Source of the DNA: Peptococcaceae bacterium
Lineage (GTDB): Bacteria > Bacillota > Peptococcia > Peptococcales > Peptococcaceae
Reading direction: 5' to 3'
Assembly: GCA_900756555.1 (NCBI GenBank)
Contig: CAAEKP010000152.1
Coordinates: 1 to 15,424 of the forward strand
DNA: 15,424 nt
Below the pieces are notes generated by a model. It saw nothing but the letters and a program-made list of their open reading frames with translations, was not told where the DNA came from and did no database searches. Each line of letters opens with the position of its first letter. Within the stretch, counting starts at the first letter, position 1. This document shows positions 6,474 through 13,716 of the stretch, one piece after another. The position numbers and the translations under genes were made by a program.

Positions 6474-7079
6474 ATGAATCGGTTAGAGCAGCAGTTTGCA
6501 TTTATTTTGGAGATTGATAAAGAGAAACAGATTGGTCGGCAGACATATTTAGCGGACTGTGCCAGAAAGGAAAATGATGCGGAGCACGCATGGCACGCTG
6601 CGCTGATGACTATTTTACTCAGCGAGTATGCCAACGAGCCCATTGATGTATTAAAGACGGTAACGATGCTGCTGATTCACGATATTGTAGAAATTGATGC
6701 GGGCGACACTTACGCTTATGATGAAGCTGGTATTGCCACGCAGGCGGAACGGGAGCAGCAGGCGGCGCAGCGCATTTTTGGTATGCTGCCGGAAGAACAG
6801 GCACAGCGTATGTTGGAGCTGTGGCAGGAGTTTGAGGCCGAAGAAACAGCAGAGGCTCGCTTTGCCCGCGTGATGGATAGAGTGCAGCCTATTATGCTCA
6901 ATGCAGCCACCGACGGCAGAGCATGGCGGGAACATGGGGTACAGCTCAGCAAAATTCTAAAGCGCAACGGAAAGTCAGCGGAAGGCTCCACTGAGCTGTG
7001 GGACTATGCGCTGAACAAGTTTATCATGCCCAATGTGGAAAAAGGGCGGATACAGGATGATGTAAGGGATGGACGGTAG
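6474..7079 (+). CDS. HD-domain phosphohydrolase, YfbR/HDDC2-like 5'-deoxynucleotidase
   Basis: This 201-residue protein has HD metal ligands in order: His38 in NDAEHAWHA, His69-Asp70 in LLIHDIVEIDAGDTY, and Asp135 in ARVMDRVQP. The spacing and the E-x-D-A-G-D-T stretch fit the HD_3 group, which includes E. coli YfbR and human HDDC2. Those enzymes remove phosphate from deoxyribonucleoside 5'-monophosphates, using Co2+ or Mn2+, in the cytoplasm. The exact substrate here is not certain. A GAGG-like site lies just before the ATG. It is 43 bases downstream of the CDF exporter with no terminator between, so the pair probably share a transcript. A metal exporter and a metal-dependent nucleotidase together may reflect manganese handling, but could be chance. 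Confidence 0.85.
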   Translation: MNRLEQQFAFILEIDKEKQIGRQTYLADCARKENDAEHAWHAALMTILLSEYANEPIDVLKTVTMLLIHDIVEIDAGDTYAYDEAGIATQAEREQQAAQRIFGMLPEEQAQRMLELWQEFEAEETAEARFARVMDRVQPIMLNAATDGRAWREHGVQLSKILKRNGKSAEGSTELWDYALNKFIMPNVEKGRIQDDVRDGR

Positions 7080-7186
7080 GACAGTGTAACCATATATGCC
7101 AGAAACTTAAGCGTTATCTGTTGTTAAATGTCAAGGCAGGATGTGAAGCACGCTTTTCTGTGCGAAAGCAACCCGCGGCTTAAATA

Positions 7187-7233
7187 AAAAAGTGCTGTGA
7201 AAAAATGTAGAAACACTTTTCACAGCACTTTTT
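7187..7233. terminator. Bidirectional terminator between HD gene and phosphatase-family gene
   Basis: A perfect 17-bp stem (7187-7203 with 7217-7233) has a 13-base loop and A-run/T-run ends. It serves the convergent HD phosphohydrolase (plus) and alkaline-phosphatase-family gene (minus) and marks the left boundary of the AT-rich block. The 100 bases between 7080 and 7186 show nothing else recognisable. Confidence 0.9.
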
Positions 7234-7247
7234 ATTTTGCCATACAG

Positions 7248-9287
7248 TTAATCTTCTAAGATCTGGTAAACAGGCGCACCTTCACATTGAGCAGGCATAC
7301 GAACATCTAAAAGTGAAGCTACTGTAGGTGTTACATCAATAGAACGAATTACACGATCTGTTTTGTAACCTTTTTTAATGCCAGGACCAGCGGCAACAAA
7401 GATTGGTGATACAGAGGAATCATATAAACCATAATAAGTCGATAAGCTATCACCATGCACACGATTTGGACCTTCTGCTAACCAATAAATCAAGTCACCA
7501 CATTCTGGACCATCCATACCAACCAAAGCTGCTTCTTTATTTCGCATAACAATTGAAACAAGTCTCTGGCCGCCTTCTGTACGGCAATTATATAAGTCAG
7601 TAATAATTTTTTCTTCTAGTTCATACTTATCTTTTGGATCAACAATACCTTCAGGGTTACGTCCTTTTAAGTTAATGTAAACATGATTCCCTCTGGAGGC
7701 AACAGCAGTTGTGTGTTCCCAGTCTATCTCATGTTTCAATTTACCCTTTGCATCTTTTTTCAAAGCGGTATAGCCTAATTCATACATAACCTTTGCATTT
7801 ACGCCAAAAGGATCACCAAATGCAGGGAATTCTTCATTTCGAACCAACAAACCATGGTCGGAAGTAATAATAATCGTCCAGTCTTCTTCCAACAATGGCA
7901 TTAAAGTGCCGATATAGTTATCAGTGTCTACATAAGTTTTTTCAATGTAACTACGAGCCTGTTCTACACTTACACCTTCACTGCCAGTCATTGCAATACC
8001 CCAAAAGCCATGTCCCATAGCGTCAACATTATGCAGGTGAGAGAATACAACTTCATAATTGTTTTCATGAACTAAACCATATAGTACTTTTGCCTGCCAA
8101 TCACAATAATGTTCCCAGCAATTTAAGCCGAAGGATTCCACAAACTTAGCTTCTTTCCCCTGTGCGCCGTTCATGGATGCGGCTGGAATTGGACCAGCAA
8201 TATCAATAACTTGTTTATGCAGTTTTCTAGGCCAGAACATATCAGAGTTTTCAGTATCAATTGCTAAACTCATCCAAATACACAGGCTTGTGCCAGCTTC
8301 ATCCAACTCAACCAGAGAATAAATACGGTTAGCTAATGCGGTACCATCTTCAACAGCAACTTCATCAATAACATCAATTACAAAGTTGTTTTCTTTGGTT
8401 AAGGTGCAAAGTGGTGTTTCTGTTTTTTTATTTTTATAAATCAATACTTTATCATATTTTCCAGCTTCATTTGGAACCAGTAAGCCCGTACGCCGCATCA
8501 ATCCATTGGAAATAAAGAGAATGAATTCTTTAGAGTTTTCTGGAATTTCAAATTCCCAATCATGAGCGGCAACTAGTGGTGAAAACGATTTATCAAATTC
8601 TGCATTTTCCCCTGCGGCTTCCCCATCCATTACACTCAATTCAATATTAACTAAAGTTTTACTTCCCAAGTTCCCGGCTAAGTTGAAACCTTCTTCTTCG
8701 TCATCTTCTGGTTCATTATGGTGGTGTTCACCACCTAAATCGTTAATGATACAACCAGCACCAGTGTCATTGGTTGCAAATGCTGCTTTATAGCTTGCTT
8801 TTTCAATGTCGGCAGAAGCAAAGCAAAGTCTTTCACTATCTACATTAGCAGACCCCATGCAAATAGCAGCAGGTTGTACGCCATCTACAACATCTAAATT
8901 TTCGTTTTCTAAGCTAGGTGGCCAAGCACCACCAGGCCAATGCCAAACTAAAGTTTTTTTACCAGCTAATGCAGAAACATTCCACATCTGCTCTGCTTTA
9001 CATCTGGAAGAATCCATATTATAAACCAGAGTATCCAATTTTTCAGGATCTTGTCCCCAGAAACAAGTAATACCGTGCGTGGAAGGGTTTGCACCAGTAG
9101 CTAATGTTGTCCACATTGGTGGTGTGATAGTAGGAACACCTCCCAACATTACTAAGTCTTCCCGACAAGCGCCTTTTTCAATAAATTTTGCTAAATGAGG
9201 CATTTTCCCAGCATCCAAATATTTTTTTGTCATACGAGGATCCATACCGTCAACACCTAAAACAAATACTTTTCTTCCATTTGCCAT
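7248..9287 (-). CDS. Alkaline phosphatase superfamily phosphodiesterase/phosphohydrolase, substrate unknown
   Basis: This 679-residue protein is of the type I phosphodiesterase/nucleotide pyrophosphatase branch. Two-metal ligands are all present: D13 (LGVDGMD), candidate nucleophile T55 (PTITPPMW), D422 and H426 (NVDAMGHG), D477-H478 (TSDHG) and H612 (RVHGDS). A Thr nucleophile and absence of the CxPxR motif argue for phosphate esters rather than sulfate esters. There is no signal peptide or membrane segment, so it should act in the cytoplasm. Residues about 187-200 form a His-rich then very acidic patch (EHHHNEPEDDEEEG). It is well above the usual 400-500 residues, with an inserted beta-rich region at about 205-345. 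I chose ATG 9287 because AAAGGATGG lies upstream; the ATG at 9305 lacks such a site. Neighbouring LysR and SLC13 genes suggest an imported anionic substrate. Confidence 0.85.
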   Translation of the reverse strand: MANGRKVFVLGVDGMDPRMTKKYLDAGKMPHLAKFIEKGACREDLVMLGGVPTITPPMWTTLATGANPSTHGITCFWGQDPEKLDTLVYNMDSSRCKAEQMWNVSALAGKKTLVWHWPGGAWPPSLENENLDVVDGVQPAAICMGSANVDSERLCFASADIEKASYKAAFATNDTGAGCIINDLGGEHHHNEPEDDEEEGFNLAGNLGSKTLVNIELSVMDGEAAGENAEFDKSFSPLVAAHDWEFEIPENSKEFILFISNGLMRRTGLLVPNEAGKYDKVLIYKNKKTETPLCTLTKENNFVIDVIDEVAVEDGTALANRIYSLVELDEAGTSLCIWMSLAIDTENSDMFWPRKLHKQVIDIAGPIPAASMNGAQGKEAKFVESFGLNCWEHYCDWQAKVLYGLVHENNYEVVFSHLHNVDAMGHGFWGIAMTGSEGVSVEQARSYIEKTYVDTDNYIGTLMPLLEEDWTIIITSDHGLLVRNEEFPAFGDPFGVNAKVMYELGYTALKKDAKGKLKHEIDWEHTTAVASRGNHVYINLKGRNPEGIVDPKDKYELEEKIITDLYNCRTEGGQRLVSIVMRNKEAALVGMDGPECGDLIYWLAEGPNRVHGDSLSTYYGLYDSSVSPIFVAAGPGIKKGYKTDRVIRSIDVTPTVASLLDVRMPAQCEGAPVYQILED

Positions 9288-9293
9288 AATTAA

Positions 9294-9302
9294 CCATCCT
9301 TT
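9294..9302 (-). promoter_or_regulatory. Ribosome binding site deciding the phosphatase-family start
   Basis: AAAGGATGG on the minus strand lies 6 bases before the ATG at 9287. It sits inside the frame that would begin at the ATG at 9305, which itself has no purine-rich site upstream. Confidence 0.65.
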
Positions 9303-9341
9303 CATTTAACTAAAACTAAGTGTTAATAACTTCTTGCTTAT

Positions 9342-9370
9342 AGTTTAAATAAAAGGTTATGATTTGACAA
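9342..9370 (-). promoter_or_regulatory. Promoter of the phosphatase-family gene
   Basis: On the minus strand TTGTCA (9365-9370) and TAAACT (9342-9347) are 17 bases apart, about 55 bases upstream of the start codon. The enzyme therefore probably has its own promoter in the 131-base gap after the LysR gene. No clear terminator for LysR is visible there, so read-through is also possible. Confidence 0.5.
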
Positions 9371-9418
9371 ACAGTGAAAAATTTGAACTATTTTGTTGGC
9401 GGTAAGTTTTGTTTGTGA

Positions 9419-10336
9419 CTATATAAGATTCTGATTTGTACAAAGAATTCGTAGCTGATCGAGTACATATTGAATTGCTGGATTCATTTTTTCTTTTAAA
9501 ACTAAACAACCGTTTATACTTTTTATATTCTCTTTTATAGGAATTAATTTCAATCCGGATTGCTCAGGTTTTAGGGAACGATTATCTTGGATAGTAAAGG
9601 CGATACCTAATCCTTGTAGCAATTTTTGATAGTGCATTTGATAATTATTTTCAAATACGGGTTGACATTCAGGGCAAAAATATTCAATTGTTTCACAAAT
9701 TGGATTTCCCGATGTGCTCCATAAGGAGGGTTGATAAATAAGAATTTTTTGTTTTAATGCAGTTTCCAGTGAGATACTGTCATATTGTGCTAGTGGAGAA
9801 CGCAGAGCGACCCTTACATAAAGTTTAGAAATCAATAAAGGAATAAATAACAAAGACTCATTATCTAACCATTCTGGATGAGTATAGTCATTGTAGGTTA
9901 CAACTGCAAAATCAATAGTGCCTTTATTTAAATTGCCAATAAGGGTGTTTTGAGTATCTTCTTGAATATTAATATGTGTTTGTGGATCTTCTTTGCAAAA
10001 CTGAGCAAATAAATTGGAAAAAAAGGCTTCCATTAGACCAAAAGAAACTCCAATATGTAGTGTCTCTTTTTGTACAATTGCCTGTGTTTTTATAGAAATA
10101 AGCAACTGACGATAGTCTTTTAATATTTTATTTGCGCCATAAGCCAAGGCTTTTCCTTGTTCGGTGAGTTGACTTCCTCGATGCGTACGAATTAAAAGTG
10201 GAACATTGAGTTCATCTTCCATTTTGCGGATTAATGTGCTTAAAGCTTGCTGAGAAATATGTAAATGTTCTCCAGCCTCTGTCAATGACTTGTATTGCGC
10301 AATTGCAACCAAATATTCTAACTGTTCTATACGCAT
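9419..10336 (-). CDS. LysR-family transcriptional regulator
   Basis: This 305-residue protein has a typical LysR layout. A winged helix-turn-helix at 1-60 (MRIEQLEYLVAIAQYKSL, then SQQALSTLIRKMEDEL) is followed by a linker helix. The periplasmic-binding-protein-like effector domain spans about 90-300, starting near KETLHIGVSFGLMEAFF. GGAGGG precedes the ATG at 10336. The gene diverges from the SLC13 transporter and lies upstream of the phosphatase-family gene on the same strand, so it most likely controls both in response to the transported anion or a product. This is inference from layout, typical of LysR regulators. The gene is clearly AT-rich compared with the genes at both ends of the window. 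No effector can be named. Confidence 0.93.
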   Translation of the reverse strand: MRIEQLEYLVAIAQYKSLTEAGEHLHISQQALSTLIRKMEDELNVPLLIRTHRGSQLTEQGKALAYGANKILKDYRQLLISIKTQAIVQKETLHIGVSFGLMEAFFSNLFAQFCKEDPQTHINIQEDTQNTLIGNLNKGTIDFAVVTYNDYTHPEWLDNESLLFIPLLISKLYVRVALRSPLAQYDSISLETALKQKILIYQPSLWSTSGNPICETIEYFCPECQPVFENNYQMHYQKLLQGLGIAFTIQDNRSLKPEQSGLKLIPIKENIKSINGCLVLKEKMNPAIQYVLDQLRILCTNQNLI

Positions 10337-10403
10337 TCAAATCCCTCCACGTAAATAAGTCTGTCAATAAATTATAGTGTTAACGTTTCTGAAAATAGTA
10401 TGG

Positions 10404-10435
10404 CATAAAATTATGATATAGACAAGTATACATAA
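10404..10435. promoter_or_regulatory. Candidate LysR operator with alternating half-sites
   Basis: CATAA (10404-10408), TTATG (10411-10415) and CATAA (10431-10435) form two overlapping dyads with gaps of 2 and 15 bases. They lie just upstream of the lysR -10 element. LysR regulators commonly bind AT-rich interrupted dyads here, but the background is so AT-rich that chance cannot be excluded. Confidence 0.3.
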
Positions 10436-10549
10436 GAAACAATTTGGTGTATATTTTTGCTGACAAAATATAGTCATCCTTTTTGAAAAATATATATGGT
10501 ATGTCACAACAAAATGTTATCGCTAAATTATTTTGATAAATAAATACTG

Positions 10550-10577
10550 TTGGTAAAATAAATAGTAATTATATAAT
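10550..10577 (+). promoter_or_regulatory. Promoter of the SLC13-type transporter gene
   Basis: TTGGTA (10550-10555), a 16-base spacer and a perfect TATAAT (10572-10577) lie about 115 bases before the start codon. A second TATAAT-like string near 10637 lacks a good -35. Confidence 0.5.
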
Positions 10578-10591
10578 CTATAAGTGAGATG

Positions 10592-10605
10592 AAAAAGCGC
10601 TTTTT
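10592..10605. repeat. Perfect 14-bp palindrome in the transporter leader
   Basis: AAAAAGCGCTTTTT reads the same on both strands and lies about 10 bases after the expected transcription start. It could be an operator for a repressor or a weak hairpin; no binding protein can be named. Confidence 0.4.
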
Positions 10606-10692
10606 ATACTCAAATTAAAGGAAATACTAAAAAAGGTATAATGAAACATTTAAAGTTATAGGTGTAGTTTTACTGAGAAAGAGGTGTTATAG

Positions 10693-12075
10693 ATGTCTGC
10701 ATTTTCTAATTTAAAAACAAGTGAAAAAATACAATGGGTTGTATCCTTTTTAGTTCCTGCAGCTATTCTATGCTTACCAGTGTCATTTCAATTAAAGTTA
10801 TTTTTTGCAATTACACTGTGGGGAATTCTAACAGTAGCATTTGGGAATATGCATAATTTAGTACCTGCATTGATTATGCCAGCTGCTTTTGTATTGACAG
10901 GGTTAGCTCCGGCAAATGTAGTTTATGGACCGTGGGCTTCCACTACAATTTCATTGGCAATTGGTAGTTTGGTTATGGCAAACTGTTTAGCAGAGTGTGG
11001 ATTATTGGAACGGCTCTCATATACAATGCTACAAAAATGTGGTGGGAAATTTACCACAGTCTGCTGGAGTATTTTTGCTGTTGCTACAGTATTATCTATT
11101 TTTACATTTGGGAATATTGCTTTTGTAATTGCGGCATTGGTTGCTGGGATGATTAAAGTACTTGGTATTGAAAAAACGAAAGAAGCAAATGTTTTAATGT
11201 TAGGTACAATGTATGCGTGCTTTACAACGTTATGGTATGTGTATAATCCTACATCTGTACCGATTGTTGCCGCTGCTGCACAGCCGGTATTGGGTGAAAT
11301 TATTCAGGTTACTTGGATTGATTTTGCCCACGCAAGTTGGCCAGTTATTGTATTTTCTATTATTCTTGAATGGGTTTTTCTAAAAATGTACGGGGCAAAA
11401 AAATCTACAATTAATTTGGATCCAAAATATTTTAAAGAAAAATTAGATGCTATGGGCAAAGTTACAAAACGTGAAAAATGGGCAGCTGTATTGCTGGTTG
11501 CAATGTTCGTGTACATTTTAACAAGTCCAATTCATAAATTAGATACCAGCTTTGGCTTTATACTGTTTGCTGCGCTTGCATTATTACCAGGTATTAATGT
11601 TGCACGGCCAGAAAGTCTGAAAAATGTGGACTGGAGTATGGCATTCTTTATCGCAGCATTCTTGGGTATTGGCGCTGTAGCAACTGTATTGAACATTAAT
11701 CAGTACTTTGTAGAGTTTGCTGGCGTAGTAATTGATAAGTTGGGAACTGGCACAACTATGATGTTTGTTATGGCTTTAGGTACGTTAGCCAACTTATTAC
11801 TGACACCAATTACAATTTTAACAACATTAGGTGCTCCAATGGCGCAGTTAGCAGTTCAGTATGGTTTTGACCCAATGACATCGTTCTTTACATTGATTTA
11901 TACAGAATGGTTGATTGTGCTCCCATATGAATCATTCCCAACATTGATATGGTTTGCATTTGGCTGTATGAGTATGAAAGAATTCTTTAAAGCAAGTGTT
12001 GTCCGAATTGCTTTGTTTTTCATCTTCTTTTATGTGGCAATTATGCCATGGTGGCATTTTATCGGTATGTGGTAG
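10693..12075 (+). CDS. SLC13/DASS-family anion transporter (divergent member)
   Basis: This 460-residue, highly hydrophobic protein has about 11-12 membrane segments in two related halves, each opening with the family's W-x-x-x-x-x-I-x pattern: GPWASTTISLAIGS near 79 and VDWSMAFFIAAFLGIG near 312. DASS proteins are usually sodium-coupled importers of dicarboxylates, citrate or sulfate. The hallmark Ser-Asn-Thr hairpin motifs are not intact: the first is replaced by SIFTFGNIAF (135-144), the second by LLTPITILTTLGAP (369-382). The substrate therefore probably differs from succinate or citrate. The gene stands alone on its strand, divergent from lysR, with a GAGGTG site before the ATG and a strong terminator after. 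Together with the cytoplasmic phosphatase-family enzyme it suggests uptake followed by cleavage. Confidence 0.82.
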   Translation: MSAFSNLKTSEKIQWVVSFLVPAAILCLPVSFQLKLFFAITLWGILTVAFGNMHNLVPALIMPAAFVLTGLAPANVVYGPWASTTISLAIGSLVMANCLAECGLLERLSYTMLQKCGGKFTTVCWSIFAVATVLSIFTFGNIAFVIAALVAGMIKVLGIEKTKEANVLMLGTMYACFTTLWYVYNPTSVPIVAAAAQPVLGEIIQVTWIDFAHASWPVIVFSIILEWVFLKMYGAKKSTINLDPKYFKEKLDAMGKVTKREKWAAVLLVAMFVYILTSPIHKLDTSFGFILFAALALLPGINVARPESLKNVDWSMAFFIAAFLGIGAVATVLNINQYFVEFAGVVIDKLGTGTTMMFVMALGTLANLLLTPITILTTLGAPMAQLAVQYGFDPMTSFFTLIYTEWLIVLPYESFPTLIWFAFGCMSMKEFFKASVVRIALFFIFFYVAIMPWWHFIGMW

Positions 12076-12110
12076 AAAAATACCAGAAATATAGTAAGTT
12101 AAAGTGGAAT

Positions 12111-12173
12111 CTAAAAAATCCCTCGTAGTGCAGAATGTATTATTAACATCTGTAACTATGAGGGATTTTTTAG
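12111..12173. terminator. Bidirectional terminator between SLC13 and MocR genes
   Basis: A 19-bp stem (12111-12129 with 12155-12173, one G-U pair) has a 25-base loop and A-run/T-run ends. It serves both convergent genes and marks the right boundary of the AT-rich block. Confidence 0.88.
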
Positions 12174-12199
12174 CATGATAAGTAATTTTTAATTAATGT

Positions 12200-13585
12200 T
12201 TACAACCACGCTTCTTTCAGCAGAGCCACGCCCTGCTGAATCTGCTGGGTGTTGAGCGCACCAAATCCCAGCAGGACTTTGCTCTGATGTTCTGGCGGCA
12301 CTTCATCGGTAAAATAAGGCGAGAGAGGATATACTTTCACGCCTTTTTTTAATGCCCGTTGGCACATTTCTGTTTCCGACAAACCGTTTTTGAGCTGCAC
12401 GGAGAGGTATAAACCGGCATCCTCCCCCAGCACTTCCAGTTGGTCGCCAAAGGCAGACAGTGCCTGAATTAGTTCCTGACGGCGGGTGCGATAGAGTTTG
12501 CGCATTTTATTCAGATGGGTAGCAAAGTGTCCAGATACTATAAATTCATGCAGCACGGCCTGCTCAAAGCGGGATACCGCTGACTGAAAGGACAGATATT
12601 GCTCCAGATAGGTGTTCAGCAATGGGCGAGGTAACACCATATAGCTGATACGCAGTGACGGAGCGATGGACTTGGAAAAGGTGCCCAGATAAATTACCCG
12701 TCCATTTTTGTCCAGACTTTGCAGCGCCGGGATAGGGCGGGAGTTATAACGAAATTCACTGTCGTAGTCGTCCTCGATGATGTAGCGCTGCCTGCCGTCC
12801 TGGGTCCAGTTCAGCAGCTTAATGCGGCGGCTGACGGGCATGGTAATGCCCAGTGGAAACTGGTGGGAAGGCGTTACATAAACGGCGATATTATCGTATT
12901 GCTCCAGTGGCTCCACCTGCATACCGTGTTCGTCCATAGGAAAGGATTTCACGGCGTGTCCCATGCGCTGGAAGAAGTGCAGCGCTTTATGGTACACAGG
13001 GTTTTCCATGCCGATGGTGCAGTTGCTGTCCAGAATATAGCTCAGCATTTGCAGCAGGTTGTCGTTGCCTGCGCCGATAATAACCTGTTCGGCAGTGCAG
13101 TTCACACTGCGGGCCTGATATAAATATTGGGCGATAGCCTGCCGCAGCTGATAATCGCCCTGAGGTGGCGTGCTGGTCAGCAAATCAGGGTCATATTCAT
13201 TGAAACAATTGTTCATGGCCTTGCGCCAGGTCTGAAAAGGAAATTTATCGCGCGCCACATCATTGATGGAAAAGTCCACCGCGATAGGCGCTGCTGTCTG
13301 CGGCGCAGGATGTTTTTCTTCGGCAATGTCATTTTGAATCAGCTCATCCAGATGACACACAAAGAAACCACGCTGTGGCTGCGCCTGCAAAAAGCCCTCC
13401 GACACCAGCTGACTGTAAGCGGCGTTCACAGTGTTGACACTGATGTTATATTGCGCAGCCAATTGTCGTTTGGAGGGAAGACGGGTATTATCCGCTAACT
13501 GCCCACTGCGAATCTGTTGTTTAATCTGTTGATAAATTTGTACATAAAGAGGTTCCCGATTTTCTTTTAAGTTCAGATGAAGCAT
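12200..13585 (-). CDS. MocR/PdxR-type PLP-binding transcriptional regulator
   Basis: This 461-residue protein fuses a GntR winged helix-turn-helix (about 8-76, REPLYVQIYQQIK, LPSKRQLAAQYNIS) to a fold-type-I aminotransferase-like domain (about 105-461). PLP-site landmarks are D273-Y274 in IIEDDYDSEF and Lys305 in GTFSKS, which would hold PLP as a Schiff base. At the position where amino-acid-sensing members such as GabR keep an Arg before LGF, this protein has VLLGFG (437-442), consistent with sensing PLP rather than an amino acid; that is inference. I chose ATG 13585, preceded by GGTG at 13593-13596; in-frame TTG 13597 and GTG 13594 lack a site and overlap a regulatory repeat. It diverges from the S component and aminotransferase, its probable targets. 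Confidence 0.88.
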   Translation of the reverse strand: MLHLNLKENREPLYVQIYQQIKQQIRSGQLADNTRLPSKRQLAAQYNISVNTVNAAYSQLVSEGFLQAQPQRGFFVCHLDELIQNDIAEEKHPAPQTAAPIAVDFSINDVARDKFPFQTWRKAMNNCFNEYDPDLLTSTPPQGDYQLRQAIAQYLYQARSVNCTAEQVIIGAGNDNLLQMLSYILDSNCTIGMENPVYHKALHFFQRMGHAVKSFPMDEHGMQVEPLEQYDNIAVYVTPSHQFPLGITMPVSRRIKLLNWTQDGRQRYIIEDDYDSEFRYNSRPIPALQSLDKNGRVIYLGTFSKSIAPSLRISYMVLPRPLLNTYLEQYLSFQSAVSRFEQAVLHEFIVSGHFATHLNKMRKLYRTRRQELIQALSAFGDQLEVLGEDAGLYLSVQLKNGLSETEMCQRALKKGVKVYPLSPYFTDEVPPEHQSKVLLGFGALNTQQIQQGVALLKEAWL

Positions 13586-13595
13586 TGTAATCACC

Positions 13596-13628
13596 AACTG
13601 ATACCATAATATTTTTTAAAACTGATAC
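13596..13628. promoter_or_regulatory. Direct repeats, candidate MocR operator
   Basis: AACTGATAC occurs twice in the same orientation (13596-13604 and 13620-13628), 24 bases start to start. A weaker third GATAC copy is at 13644-13648, and an inverted copy GGTATCAG at 13707-13714 overlaps the S-component ribosome binding site. The second repeat ends just before the -35 at 13631, the usual place for a MocR activator; the first lies next to the mocR start codon and could give autoregulation. Confidence 0.6.
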
Positions 13629-13630
13629 TT

Positions 13631-13660
13631 TTAATAAGCTCACGATACGTTTATTATAAT
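13631..13660 (+). promoter_or_regulatory. Promoter of the S component-aminotransferase operon
   Basis: TTAATA (13631-13636), an 18-base spacer and a perfect TATAAT (13655-13660) form a promoter with a poor -35, as expected for one needing an activator bound directly upstream. Confidence 0.6.
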
Positions 13661-13716
13661 AGCAGGAACTGAGTCAGTCAAGAAAATAAAAATTAAAAGA
13701 AAAGAAGGTATCAGAA

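Larger units (their letters stand above)
10337..10692. other. Divergent control region between LysR and SLC13 genes
   Basis: This is a 356-base gene-free, strongly AT-rich stretch. It holds a TATAAT on the minus strand (complement of 10371-10376) for lysR, candidate LysR sites at 10404-10435, a transporter promoter at 10550-10577 and a perfect palindrome at 10592-10605. No open frame of note and no structured RNA that I recognise is present. Confidence 0.6.

Noticed and set aside
7248..9287. Sulfatase identity for the phosphatase-superfamily enzyme
   Set aside because: No CxPxR/SxPxR formylglycine motif; the nucleophile position is Thr in a nucleotide pyrophosphatase/phosphodiesterase-type context.
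7187..12173. Mobile element carrying the AT-rich block
   Set aside because: No transposase or integrase gene, no duplicated ends and no tRNA target are visible; the boundary hairpins differ from each other and are ordinary terminators.
12719..13498. Two plus-strand frames (134 and 123 codons) opposite the MocR gene
   Set aside because: They are antisense to a coherent full-length MocR protein with conserved PLP-site residues.
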